This document shows positions 56,291 through 63,915 of a stretch of DNA of 64,000 nucleotides, piece after piece. This DNA is from Mycolicibacterium hodleri (lineage in GTDB: Bacteria > Actinomycetota > Actinomycetes > Mycobacteriales > Mycobacteriaceae): positions 466,697 to 530,696 of the forward strand of contig NZ_JACKTL010000026.1 of NCBI RefSeq assembly GCF_025822245.1. Direction: 5' to 3'. How positions within the stretch are numbered: the stretch's first letter is position 1; each line of letters starts with the position of its first letter. The notes beneath the pieces were generated by a model that had not been told where the DNA came from, did not search any database, and saw only the letters and a program-made list of their open reading frames with translations. Made by a program: the position numbers and the translations under genes.

Positions 56291-56635
56291 TTAGGGATTG
56301 AGGCGGGTCTGCCAGTCGCGGGGGACGCGTCCGGCGGGCCCGGGGGCAGGTTGGTCGGCCGGGTGGTGGCGGGGTCCGGCCAGGTGCGGCCCAGCCGTCA
56401 GGCGCGCGGAGCGGTAGTCGTAGAACCAGTCCTCACCAGGCTCGAAGCTGGTGACGACGGGGTGCCCGGTGTGCTCGGCGTGGCCGGTGGCGTGGCGCGA
56501 CGGGGAGTTGTCGCAGCAGCCGACGTGCCCACACGCCGCGCAGCGCCGCAGGTGCAACCACCAGCCGCCGGCACGCTCGCAGTCCAGGCATCCCGCACCG
56601 CTGGGGGTGCTGGTGGGATCGACGTCGGTGGTCAT
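56291..56635 (-). CDS. UBP-type zinc-finger protein
   Basis: Predicted 114 residues. CLDCERAGGWWLHLRRCAACGHVGCCDNSPSRHATGHAEHTGHPVV has the Cys/His spacing of the ZnF-UBP fold, and FEPGEDWFYDYR completes it. In eukaryotes this fold binds ubiquitin tails; bacterial single-domain versions are common in actinobacteria with unknown role, often beside redox or chaperone genes. Its ATG overlaps the stop of the frameshifted hydratase reading frame (ATGA), which confirms that the hydratase once read through to this point. Confidence 0.85.
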   Translation of the reverse strand: MTTDVDPTSTPSGAGCLDCERAGGWWLHLRRCAACGHVGCCDNSPSRHATGHAEHTGHPVVTSFEPGEDWFYDYRSARLTAGPHLAGPRHHPADQPAPGPAGRVPRDWQTRLNP

Positions 56636-57521
56636 GACTGCCGTCCTGGGCGGACGGCGCGTGGCGGGACGTCGAGTAGTTCCAGGACCTGGCCGAGATC
56701 GCGTTCGGTGGGTCCGCGTTGTTGCAGTCCCCGGGCGAACAGTTGTCCAACGAGGTTCTGGGTTTCGGGGCGAGCGACCGACCGGGTGAATGCCGCCATC
56801 TGCGGGGCCATTTCGTCGTCGGATGGCAGGGTGACGTCGTTGACGAATGCCTTGACCTCGCGGATGGCGCGGACGTCGAACCGGGATACCCGGTGGGCGA
56901 AGGCGTCGACGAAGCGGTCGAAGTCGGCGTCGGAACCGACCGGTTGACGTAGCCGTACCGTTCAGCGGTGTCGGCGTCGAAGTCCTCGGCGCCCAGGAGG
57001 ATCTCCAGGGCGCGTCCGCGTCCGACCAGTCGCGGCAGCCGTGATGCCGGACCGCCTCCGGGAACGGCGCCGCCACCGACCTCGAACTGGGCCAGCACGG
57101 CCCTCTCGCGACTCGCGAAGCGGATGTCGGTGGCCAGTGCGAATTCGCTTCCCGCGCCGCGGGCACGCCCGCGGATCGCCGAGATGGTCAGCGCCGGGAG
57201 CCTACTAATCCGGCCCAGTACGTCCAGCCAGGGATGAAGCCCGTTGTGGCTCAGCGGGATCGCGTCGAGAAGAGCGGGGTCGGCGGCGATGTCCCAGTGG
57301 GCCAGGAAGAAGTCGGTGTCGGCGCTGTCGAAGACGATGACTGCGAGCTGCTCGTCGCGTTCGGCCAACTCGAGGAGCGCCACCAGGTCGGTGAGCATTT
57401 GCGGGTCGATGAGGTTGATCGGCGGATTGTCGAAGGTGACCCGCCACAGCGAGGGTGACGCGCGACGTACCCGTAGAAGCGCGGTGCCGTCGATGTCGAC
57501 GTTCATGTCGTCAGCCCTCAT
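56632..57521 (-). pseudogene. Enoyl-CoA hydratase/isomerase-like gene, single-base frameshift
   Basis: The first 190 or so codons closely parallel the intact paralogue at 57782 (WRVTFDNPPINLI, ADTDFFLAHWD, ISAIRGRARGAGSEFALATDIRFASRE, RYGYVNRSVP). Near 56931-56936 one base appears to be missing; in the neighbouring frame the expected sequence continues (DADFDRFVDAFAHRVSRFD) to a stop that overlaps the zinc-finger start by 4 bp. The conserved rest of the frame means the break is recent, or an assembly error in a C run. As read, the product would lose about 100 residues. GGAGG lies 9 bp before the ATG. Confidence 0.75.
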
Positions 57522-57558
57522 GATGGTCTACCTCCGTAAGTCTTCTGTATTCAGTAGT

Positions 57559-57579
57559 CGAAGTGAGGTGGACCGTACC
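57559..57579. promoter_or_regulatory. Candidate HxlR motif, left half of the divergent hydratase promoter
   Basis: CGAAGTGAGGTGGACCGTACC lies about 40 bp upstream of the minus-strand hydratase start. AAGTGAGGTGG is close to the AAAGTGAGATGG copy at 57757 in the same 260 bp region. Confidence 0.3.
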
Positions 57580-57756
57580 CGTCCATTCTGCGAAGAAGCT
57601 GGTGAAGAAGCCTGCGACGACTGTGTGCGTACCGAATGAAGCGCTATTGCGCTGCGATAGTGGTTGTTTGATCAATCGCAGCCACTCGGTCAGCATCAGA
57701 TGCCGGTAGTGGTGGCTGCGCATGACGTGGACGGTACACATTCTAACTAGAAATTT

Positions 57757-57775
57757 CAAAGTGAGATGGTACGGT
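57757..57775. promoter_or_regulatory. Candidate HxlR motif, right half of the divergent hydratase promoter
   Basis: CAAAGTGAGATGGTACGGT ends 6 bp before the plus-strand hydratase ATG, so a protein bound here would block translation start or transcription. It resembles the copies at 57559 and 61349. Confidence 0.3.
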
Positions 57776-57781
57776 GCTCGC

Positions 57782-58642
57782 ATGACCTTCATCGACGACT
57801 TCGCCCCCACCCACCTTCGCCTCACCGAGGTGTCGCCCACGTTGTGGCGGGTCACCTTTGACAACCCACCGGTCAACGTCATCGGCACCGAGATGATGCG
57901 CGACCTCAAGGACCTACTCACCGAATTGGAGTCCAACGACACCGTCAACGTCGTGCTGTTCGACAGCGCCGATCCCGACTTCTTCCTGGCCCACTACGAC
58001 CTGGCCGCCGACCACGCGGCGTCCGAGACGCTACCCAGCGCCACCGGGTACGCAGCCTGGGTGGACGTCACGGTGCGCATCAGCAAGCTCTCGGCGGTCA
58101 CCATCTCAGCGGTGCGGGGCATCGCCCGCGGCGCGGGAAGCGAATTCGCACTGGCCACCGACATCCGCTTCGCCAGCCGCGAGAAGGCCATCCTGGGGCA
58201 GATGGAGGTCGGCTTCGGCGCCGTACCGGGTGGCGGCGCCTCGGGACGCTTGCCCGCACTGGTCGGCCGCGGCAGAGCCTTCGAGATCCTGCTCGGCGGC
58301 GGCGATTACGACGGCGACACCGCCGAACGCTACGGCTACGTCAACCGCTCCATCCCCGATGAGGACTTCGTCGCCTTCGTCGATGACTATGCCACCAGAG
58401 TGTCGCGCTGGGACCACCGCGTCCTGGGCGAGATCAAGGCCTTCATCAACAAGTACACCCGCCTGCCCGACAGCGAATACCCACTGCACTCCGACGCCTT
58501 CTGGGCAGCAGTACCCACCCCCGGCTTCCAAGCAGTCACCAAGGGACTCTTCGAACGCGACCTGCAACAAAAGAGCGACCTCGAATACCACCTCGGGGCC
58601 GAGATCGCCGACGTCGCCGCCGCCGTGACGCCCACCAACTGA
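57782..58642 (+). CDS. Enoyl-CoA hydratase/isomerase-family protein
   Basis: Predicted 286 residues of the crotonase fold. LWRVTFDNPPVNVIG, the oxyanion-hole segment SAVRGIARGAGSEFALATDIRFASRE and VPGGGASGRLPALVGRGRAFEILLGG are seen. One of the two usual catalytic acids of hydratases is not obvious (MEVGFGAVPG keeps a Glu), so a hydratase, isomerase or hydrolase role is open. It is the paralogue of the broken gene on the other side of a 260-bp divergent promoter. ATG 57782 is the first codon of the conserved domain. A strong hairpin follows the stop. Confidence 0.86.
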   Translation: MTFIDDFAPTHLRLTEVSPTLWRVTFDNPPVNVIGTEMMRDLKDLLTELESNDTVNVVLFDSADPDFFLAHYDLAADHAASETLPSATGYAAWVDVTVRISKLSAVTISAVRGIARGAGSEFALATDIRFASREKAILGQMEVGFGAVPGGGASGRLPALVGRGRAFEILLGGGDYDGDTAERYGYVNRSIPDEDFVAFVDDYATRVSRWDHRVLGEIKAFINKYTRLPDSEYPLHSDAFWAAVPTPGFQAVTKGLFERDLQQKSDLEYHLGAEIADVAAAVTPTN

Positions 58643-58655
58643 CCCAGCAGTGTCG

Positions 58656-58693
58656 CCACCCTGCCCCGCTGCGGTGTACCGGGGCAGGGGTGG
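58656..58693 (+). terminator. GC-rich hairpin terminator after the hydratase-like gene
   Basis: CCACCCTGCCCC pairs with GGGGCAGGGGTGG with one bulged G, around a 13-nt loop, 13 bp after the stop. No T-tract, as is common for high-GC actinobacterial terminators. Confidence 0.65.
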
Positions 58694-58769
58694 TGGCCGA
58701 ACCAACCACGCTCCAAAACGTCTATTGCACATCCGCATTCAAACCAGTACGCACACCCAAGGAGAACTC

Positions 58770-59228
58770 ATGCCCGTCGTGACCGGACAATCCCAGTGGA
58801 ACGGGACCTTCAAGGAAGGCACCGGAACGTTGTCGACGACGACGTCGGACACCATCCGCGAAGCGCCCTACACCTACGCCAGCCGATTCGAGGGCGCACC
58901 CGGGGCCATCCCCGAAGAACTCCTCGTCACCGGCCATGCCGGCTGCTACAACCACGCCCTGGCCAACATCACCTTCAAAGCCGGTGCAGCGGTTGAATCG
59001 ATCAGCACCACGGCCGAACTCACCATGGGCACCGACGACCAAGGCTCCGACGGACACGGCTATTCGGTGGAGGGCATCCACTTCATCGTCGTCGCCGACA
59101 TTCCCGGCGTCACCGACGAGCAGTTCGCCGAACTCGCCGAGGAGGCCCGCGCACTGTGCTCGATCTCCAAGATCCTGACCGTCCCCATCACCTTGGACGC
59201 CACGCGCACCACCGCGCCAACGGCGTAA
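58770..59228 (+). CDS. osmC: OsmC-family peroxiredoxin-like protein
   Basis: Predicted 152 residues. The two redox cysteines of the OsmC/Ohr family are present, in TGHAGCYNHALANI and EEARALCSISKILT. The family reduces organic hydroperoxides with dithiol cofactors. AAGGAGA lies 6-7 bp before the ATG. It has its own transcription unit: a strong hairpin precedes it after the hydratase gene, and a perfect 16-bp-stem hairpin follows its stop. Confidence 0.88.
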   Translation: MPVVTGQSQWNGTFKEGTGTLSTTTSDTIREAPYTYASRFEGAPGAIPEELLVTGHAGCYNHALANITFKAGAAVESISTTAELTMGTDDQGSDGHGYSVEGIHFIVVADIPGVTDEQFAELAEEARALCSISKILTVPITLDATRTTAPTA

Positions 59229-59249
59229 GCGCCACGCGGTGCCCCATCA

Positions 59250-59294
59250 GCTCCGGTGTGGAGGGGACCGGCTCCCGACCCTCCACACCGGAGC
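59250..59294 (+). terminator. Perfect 16-bp hairpin terminator after osmC
   Basis: GCTCCGGTGTGGAGGG and CCCTCCACACCGGAGC pair without mismatch around a 13-nt loop, 21 bp after the osmC stop and 41 bp before the aldo/keto reductase start. The strongest hairpin in this part of the window. Confidence 0.75.
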
Positions 59295-59335
59295 CACCAC
59301 CCACACGCCAACTCCTCAGAAAGACAGTGATCGCC

Positions 59336-60421
59336 ATGCAACACAACACCTTTGGGCGCAGGACCGGGCTCCGCGTCTCGGAATTGGCGCTGGGCACCTC
59401 CAACTTCGGGACCGGCTGGGCCACCGGCGCCGACCACGCCACCTCCTCGGCCATCTTCACGGCGTTCGCCGACGCCGGCGGCACCTTCATCGACACCGCA
59501 GACACCTATCAGCACGGCGAATCCGAGACCTACCTCGCCGACTTTCTGGCCGCGGACCGCGATCACTTCACCGTGGCCAGCAAGTACGGCTTCGGATCCG
59601 GCACCCACACCGGCGTCACCGCCACCGGCAACAGCCGCAAGGCCCTACGACGGTCTCTGGAAGCCACCCTGACCCGGCTGGGCACCGACTACCTCGATTT
59701 GTACTGGGTGCATGCCCCGGACTTCCTCACCCCAGCCGAGGAGATCGTCGAGGCGCTCGACGACCTAGTGCGGGCCGGAAAGATCCTCTACGCGGGACTA
59801 TCTAACTTCTCGGCCTGGGCCACCGCCTCCGCGGTGGCACGCGCCGAAGCCCTCGGCCGATCATCGGTCATCGGCGTGCAATTCGAGTACAGCCTGGCCG
59901 CGCGCGACGCCGAACGCGACCTGATCCCCATGGCCGAACACCTCGGACTGGGGGCAGCTCTGTACTCACCGCTGGGCGGAGGACTGCTCACCGGTAAGTA
60001 CCGCCACGGCACCGAGGGACGGCTGTCCACGTTGAAGTCCATCATTCAGCGCGAGGACACCGACCAGAAGACTGCCGTCGTCGATGCGCTCCTGGAGGTC
60101 AGCTCCGCCACCGGGGATCAGCCCGCCGAGGTGGCCATCGCCTACCTACTGGAACGTTCTCGACGATCGGACACTGCGCTCATTCCCGTCATCGGACCCC
60201 GCAGCACCGCCCAACTCACGTCCTATTTGCACGCCTTGGCCGTGCGCCTCGACGAGCAGCACTACCAGCGTCTGGACGCGGTCAGCGCGCCCACGCTGGG
60301 CATCCCGCACGATGGTGCCCAGGCCACCCGGCCGGCGCTCGTGGGTGGGGACACCGGCAACGTCACTCCCGCCGGTGCCCACACCTCGAATGCGTCGTCC
60401 GCCAGCACCGTTGGTGCCTGA
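59336..60421 (+). CDS. Aldo/keto reductase
   Basis: Predicted 361-residue NADPH-dependent (alpha/beta)8 enzyme. Tetrad residues are in FIDTADTYQHGESE (Asp, Tyr), VASKYGF (Lys) and YWVHAPD (His); the cofactor loops are YSPLGGGLLTGKY and PVIGPRSTAQL. It reduces aldehydes or ketones to alcohols. GTG 59327 is an alternative start three codons upstream. The C-terminal 25 residues are a low-complexity Ala/Ser/Gly tail. It converges on the SnoaL-like gene 19 bp away. Confidence 0.9.
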   Translation: MQHNTFGRRTGLRVSELALGTSNFGTGWATGADHATSSAIFTAFADAGGTFIDTADTYQHGESETYLADFLAADRDHFTVASKYGFGSGTHTGVTATGNSRKALRRSLEATLTRLGTDYLDLYWVHAPDFLTPAEEIVEALDDLVRAGKILYAGLSNFSAWATASAVARAEALGRSSVIGVQFEYSLAARDAERDLIPMAEHLGLGAALYSPLGGGLLTGKYRHGTEGRLSTLKSIIQREDTDQKTAVVDALLEVSSATGDQPAEVAIAYLLERSRRSDTALIPVIGPRSTAQLTSYLHALAVRLDEQHYQRLDAVSAPTLGIPHDGAQATRPALVGGDTGNVTPAGAHTSNASSASTVGA

Positions 60422-60440
60422 GGGGCGCGCGTTCGTTCCG

Positions 60441-60878
60441 CTAGGACGGTCGAAGGCGGGTCCACAGGTCGTCGAAGGCGACGGTGTCGTAGAACGCGGC
60501 GCCTTCGACGATCATGCCGTCCTGCATCTGCATGAACCACGCGTAGCTGTTGTCGTAGGGTTCGCCGTCGCTGGCGGTGCCGTGACCATCCCACAGCGCG
60601 ATCACGTGGTCACCGTCGGCGAAGACGAAACGAGGACGGGCGGGGCGGAAGGGCTTCTCGGTCGAGAACAGCGCTGCGAACGGCGCCAGCACCTGCTCGA
60701 TGAATTGCTGCTTGGTCGTGTATTCCCCGGCGACTATCGAACGTCCCTCGATGCGCCACTTCAACCCGTCGACGAACAGGTCCGGGACCGCGGCGGGAGT
60801 GCCGTTGCGCCAGGCGTCGAACGCGTCGCAGATGATCTGTCGGTTGGCCTCGGTCTGCTGGGCGGTCACTTCTGCCAT
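60441..60878 (-). CDS. SnoaL-like / NTF2-fold protein
   Basis: Predicted 145 residues with a typical SnoaL-2 layout: an N-terminal helix (NRQIICDAFDAWRNGT), DLFVDGLKWRIEGRS, FVFADGDHVIALWDGHG and a final YAWFMQMQDGMIVEGAAFYDT. Such cone-shaped folds act as ketosteroid-isomerase-like enzymes or ligand-binding proteins. AAGGAGAC stands 4 bp before the ATG, a near-ideal ribosome site. Substrate unknown. Confidence 0.85.
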   Translation of the reverse strand: MAEVTAQQTEANRQIICDAFDAWRNGTPAAVPDLFVDGLKWRIEGRSIVAGEYTTKQQFIEQVLAPFAALFSTEKPFRPARPRFVFADGDHVIALWDGHGTASDGEPYDNSYAWFMQMQDGMIVEGAAFYDTVAFDDLWTRLRPS

Positions 60879-61520
60879 GGCTGTCTCCTTTGTCGGGTCT
60901 GCGGGTTCGCGCACGTCCTCGCCGAACGTCCCAGTGCGTACGCCCGACGACGGGAACCGAGGCGTGTCGAGCGAATGGGCGTCAGCCCGGCGGACGTTAC
61001 CACCGTGAATTTGATACAACAAGCCAGATGCGCGGACTGGCCAAGCAAGGGCCGATACATAGGAGATGATCGCCGTGCGACCGCATGCAAGGCGGGCGCC
61101 CGCCGCTCAGGTGCGCGCCCGGTCGTCGACGTCTACACCAATGGACCGCGTGCGCTCGATCCGCCCTTGCACGTCGTAATGCCAATGTGGCGGCGTTGTT
61201 TCGAGTAACCCGATTGCCGTTGCCCGTTGGGTGGTCGCCCTCGTGCCTCACGGAGGTCCACACCTCGGGTGCGCGGATGTTCGGCGATGCGCCACTGTTC
61301 GGTCGCTGGTCGTTGACACGTCGCGACCAATGAGCTAAATTCAAAAATGCAAGTCAGATGGTGCATCTGCCACCCGTGATAACCGGGGGCGGGTGGTCAT
61401 CGGTGAGCAGCGTGACGTTTCCCAGGTCTCTAGTCGAGGCGTCGGCACGTCTGGAAAAGACCATCGCGGTCAAGCACGACGCATCCACGACACGCACCCC
61501 ACAGCAGCGGAGGAAGACAC
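60879..61520. other. 642-bp intergenic region without a credible gene
   Basis: Short open frames exist on both strands, but none has a family pattern, ribosome site or sensible composition. The left end should hold the SnoaL promoter (minus). An A-rich patch near 61335-61350 with the AAGTCAGATGG motif is the likely promoter of the DJ-1/PfpI gene, leaving a leader of about 150 bp. The middle part may be the remains of a lost gene. Confidence 0.5.
61349..61367. promoter_or_regulatory. Candidate HxlR motif before the DJ-1/PfpI gene
   Basis: GCAAGTCAGATGGTGCATC includes the CAAGTCAGA core seen on the minus strand before hxlR and a GATG-gtg-CATC dyad. It lies about 155 bp upstream of the DJ-1/PfpI ATG, next to an A-rich patch. 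Confidence 0.3.
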
Positions 61521-62201
61521 ATGAAGGCACTATTCGTCAGCAGCAGTCACGAAACCGGCACCTGGCTCTCGGAGGTCACCCATCCGTACTGGCATCTGAT
61601 CGAACGCGGCATCGACGTCGACTTCTCCAGCCCCGACGGCGGACGCGTCAACTGGAGCGCCATGAGCGACCCGTACTCCGAGCAATCCCAGGAAGCCGAT
61701 GATCTGGTCAGCAAGGGGTTCCTGTCCGACACCGCCCTCGTCGAACGCCTCACCTCGACGCTCAAGCTCGCCCACGTCGATCTCGAGCAGTACGACATCA
61801 TTCACTTCACCGGGGGCCAAGGGGCAACCTACGACTTCTTCCCCAATCCCGACGTCACCGCCGCACTCGAGCACTTCTTCGCCAACGACAAGGTCGTCGC
61901 CGTCATCTGCCACGGAGCCATCGCCTTGGGCAACGTGCCAGATCGGCTCCGGGGACGACGGGTCACCGGCTACTCCCGCGCTGAGGACGCCGTCCTGGAG
62001 GAGTACGGATTCACCTTCCCGCACTTCCCTCAAACGGTCCTCGAAGAGGCCGGTGGCCGATACACCAGTGCCGGTCTCGCCGAGCCGTGCGTCGTCGTCG
62101 ACGGACGGCTGATCACCGGCCAGAATCAGCAGTCCGCCTCCGAGTACGGCATCGCGCTGCTACACCTGGTCGCCGGGCGCAGCCCTGTCGCCGTCGGCTG
62201 A
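61521..62201 (+). CDS. DJ-1/PfpI family protein (Hsp31-like)
   Basis: Predicted 226 residues. The nucleophile elbow VVAVICHGAIAL carries the reactive Cys followed by His; FTGGQGATYDFFPNPDVTAAL and the final GQNQQSASEYGIALLHLV are typical of the class I glutamine-amidotransferase-like Hsp31 branch. Family members work as glyoxalase III, deglycase or holding chaperone. It fits the aldehyde/oxidative-stress theme of its neighbours. A 13-bp-stem hairpin follows the stop. Confidence 0.88.
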   Translation: MKALFVSSSHETGTWLSEVTHPYWHLIERGIDVDFSSPDGGRVNWSAMSDPYSEQSQEADDLVSKGFLSDTALVERLTSTLKLAHVDLEQYDIIHFTGGQGATYDFFPNPDVTAALEHFFANDKVVAVICHGAIALGNVPDRLRGRRVTGYSRAEDAVLEEYGFTFPHFPQTVLEEAGGRYTSAGLAEPCVVVDGRLITGQNQQSASEYGIALLHLVAGRSPVAVG

Positions 62202-62215
62202 CCGCCACCGTCTCA

Positions 62216-62245
62216 GCAGGTGCCGCCCGCAGGGGTGGCGCCTGC
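62216..62245 (+). terminator. GC-rich hairpin terminator after the DJ-1/PfpI gene
   Basis: GCAGGTGCCGCCC pairs with GGGTGGCGCCTGC (two G-T wobbles) around a 4-nt loop, 14 bp after the stop. A compact terminator-like structure without a T-tract. Confidence 0.65.
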
Positions 62246-62295
62246 CGAGTGTTCCTGGACTGCAACGACATCGCTCACCGACCGAAGGAAAGACC

Positions 62296-62589
62296 ATGCT
62301 CTTCCACGTGCACATGGCGACACACGTCCCCGACACCATGGACGCCGAAACCCTCGCCGCCCTGCAGGCCAAGGAACGCGCGCACGGCGCCCCCCTGCAG
62401 GAAAGCGGTGTCTGGCGACATCTGTGGCGCGTCGCCGGCAAGTACGAGAACATCAGCATCTTCGACGTCTCCGGACCCGACGAACTCCACGACATCCTCA
62501 GCGGGCTACCGCTGCATCCCTACATGAACGTCTCGGTGACCGCGCTCTCCCATCACCCCGGATCGATCAAACACGACGACGAATCATGA
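62296..62589 (+). CDS. Muconolactone delta-isomerase-like protein
   Basis: Predicted 97 residues. MLFHVHMATHVPDTMDAE at the start and WRHLWRVAGKYENISIFDV, LPLHPYMNVSVTALSHHPGSI match the ferredoxin-like CatC fold, which isomerises muconolactone in the catechol branch of the beta-ketoadipate pathway. No other catechol genes are present, so it may serve another small lactone or only share the fold. ATG follows an AAAGA ribosome site. Length equals the family. Confidence 0.85.
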   Translation: MLFHVHMATHVPDTMDAETLAALQAKERAHGAPLQESGVWRHLWRVAGKYENISIFDVSGPDELHDILSGLPLHPYMNVSVTALSHHPGSIKHDDES

Positions 62590-62725
62590 CCCGACGGGTC
62601 GGCGGCAGCCTGGCAGAGGACGCGAACCCATCCCGCCGACGCCACCGTCTGCGAAGCACAGCCCACGAGCCGCGCGGCCGGGCGGTCCACATCTCATCTC
62701 ACCTCACGACGGAAGAAGCCTTGTC

Positions 62726-63435
62726 ATGCAGATCGATGGAGCGGTCGCTCTGGTCACCGGTGCGAATCGGGGCCTGGGCCAACGGATCAGCGAGCAACTG
62801 CTCGCCCGGGGGCGAAGGTCTACGGCGCGGCCCGCCGACCCGAGAGCGTCACAACCGCCGGCGTCATCCCCGTGCGGATCGATATCACCGACGCCGACTC
62901 GGTCACGGCGGCTGCGGCAGCCACCGGCGACGTGACACTGCTGGTCAACAATGCCGGAATGGCCAGTTCTGCCACGCTGTTGACTGGCTCGATGGACGAG
63001 GTGCGGGCGACGATGGAGTCCCACTTCTTCGGCACCCTGTTGGTGACGCGGGCGTTCGCCCCCCAGTTGATCGCCAACGCCCCCGGCGCGGTCCTCAACG
63101 TCGTGTCCGTGCTCTCCTGGCTGCATCCGCAGGTTCTGGGCGCCTACGCCGCGGCGAAGACGGCGTTGTGGGCCCAATCCGATGCCGTGCGCGAGGAACT
63201 CGCACCTCACGGTGTGGCCGTCACCGCTCTGCACATCGGCTTCATGGACACCGACATGATCGCCGACCTGGACACCGTCAAGACCGACCCCGCGATCATC
63301 GCCGCCATGGCGCTCGACGGCGTCGAACATGGCGTGGTCGAAGTGCTCACCGACGAGATGACACGAGAGGCGAAGGCCGCACTGTCCCGTGACCGGATCG
63401 CCGGCGCGGAGAACACGTTCGAGGCGTGGCTGTAG
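62726..63435 (+). pseudogene. Short-chain dehydrogenase gene, single-base frameshift in a G run
   Basis: The first 30 codons read as an SDR start with the cofactor loop VTGANRGLGQRISEQLLARG. At the G run 62808-62812 one G seems missing; adding one restores the expected continuation (AKVYGAARRPESV) and joins the downstream frame with NNAGMASSATLL, the SVLSWLHPQVLGAYAAAK catalytic Ser-Tyr-Lys segment and VTALHIGFMDTDM. So the gene is either freshly broken or mis-sequenced. Intact length would be about 236 residues. It lies between the CatC-like and tautomerase genes. Confidence 0.75.
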
Positions 63436-63449
63436 AACGTACGCACCGC

Positions 63450-63467
63450 CCCGCCATACGGAGCGGG
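63450..63467. terminator. Small hairpin between the convergent SDR and tautomerase genes
   Basis: CCCGC and GCGGG arms with an 8-nt loop lie 15 bp after the SDR stop and 65 bp before the tautomerase stop. A short bidirectional terminator is possible; weak. Confidence 0.3.
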
Positions 63468-63531
63468 CCACTCAGCCGTCGAGCGCGCGTCCACCGCATC
63501 GACGCGTACATGCCGGTCCCCGAAGCCTGGA

Positions 63532-63891
63532 CTAGGTGACGTACTGGGCGACGCCGTTTCCGAATGACCAGTTCTCCTTGGGGATTTCGGTCAGCGCGAT
63601 GGTGACGTCCTGCGGCCGCACGTCGACCTGGTCGTGCAGGCGGGCGACGAGTTCGGCGTAGAAGCGTTGTTTGAGGTCGGTGCTTCGGCCGGCGTTGAGG
63701 GTGATGTCGACGATGAATGCCTCCGGGGACCGGTCGATGCCAAGATAGTGCGGATCGATGCGCAGGACGTTGCTGCCGTGGGCGATGACTTGGAACCGGT
63801 CACCCACGGGAACGTCGAGAACCTCGACGAGGGTTTGGTAGACGACGTCGGCGATGAGCTCGCGGCGGCGGGTGGTGATCGTCTGGGGCAT
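63532..63891 (-). CDS. Tautomerase-family protein with displaced N-terminus
   Basis: As an ATG frame it encodes 119 residues: MPQTITTRRRELIADVVYQTLVEVLDVPVGDRFQVI, then YLGIDRSPEAFIVDITLNAGRS, characteristic of the larger 4-oxalocrotonate-tautomerase relatives. Family members normally begin MPLVRID..., with Pro1 as catalytic base. Here PLVRID can be read directly upstream in frame (63892-63909), but the ATG before it has become GGA at the IS630 end. Either the internal ATG now gives a shortened protein, or the gene lost function. Confidence 0.75.
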   Translation of the reverse strand: MPQTITTRRRELIADVVYQTLVEVLDVPVGDRFQVIAHGSNVLRIDPHYLGIDRSPEAFIVDITLNAGRSTDLKQRFYAELVARLHDQVDVRPQDVTIALTEIPKENWSFGNGVAQYVT

Positions 63892-63915
63892 GTCGATGCG
63901 TACTAGTGGTCCGTC

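Noticed and set aside
61085..61366. Possible small genes in the 642-bp gap before the DJ-1/PfpI gene
   Set aside because: Frames on both strands are of similar length, Arg-rich and without ribosome site or family similarity.
62296..62589. Evidence for a catechol/beta-ketoadipate pathway
   Set aside because: Only the CatC-like fold is present; no catA, catB or pca genes are nearby.
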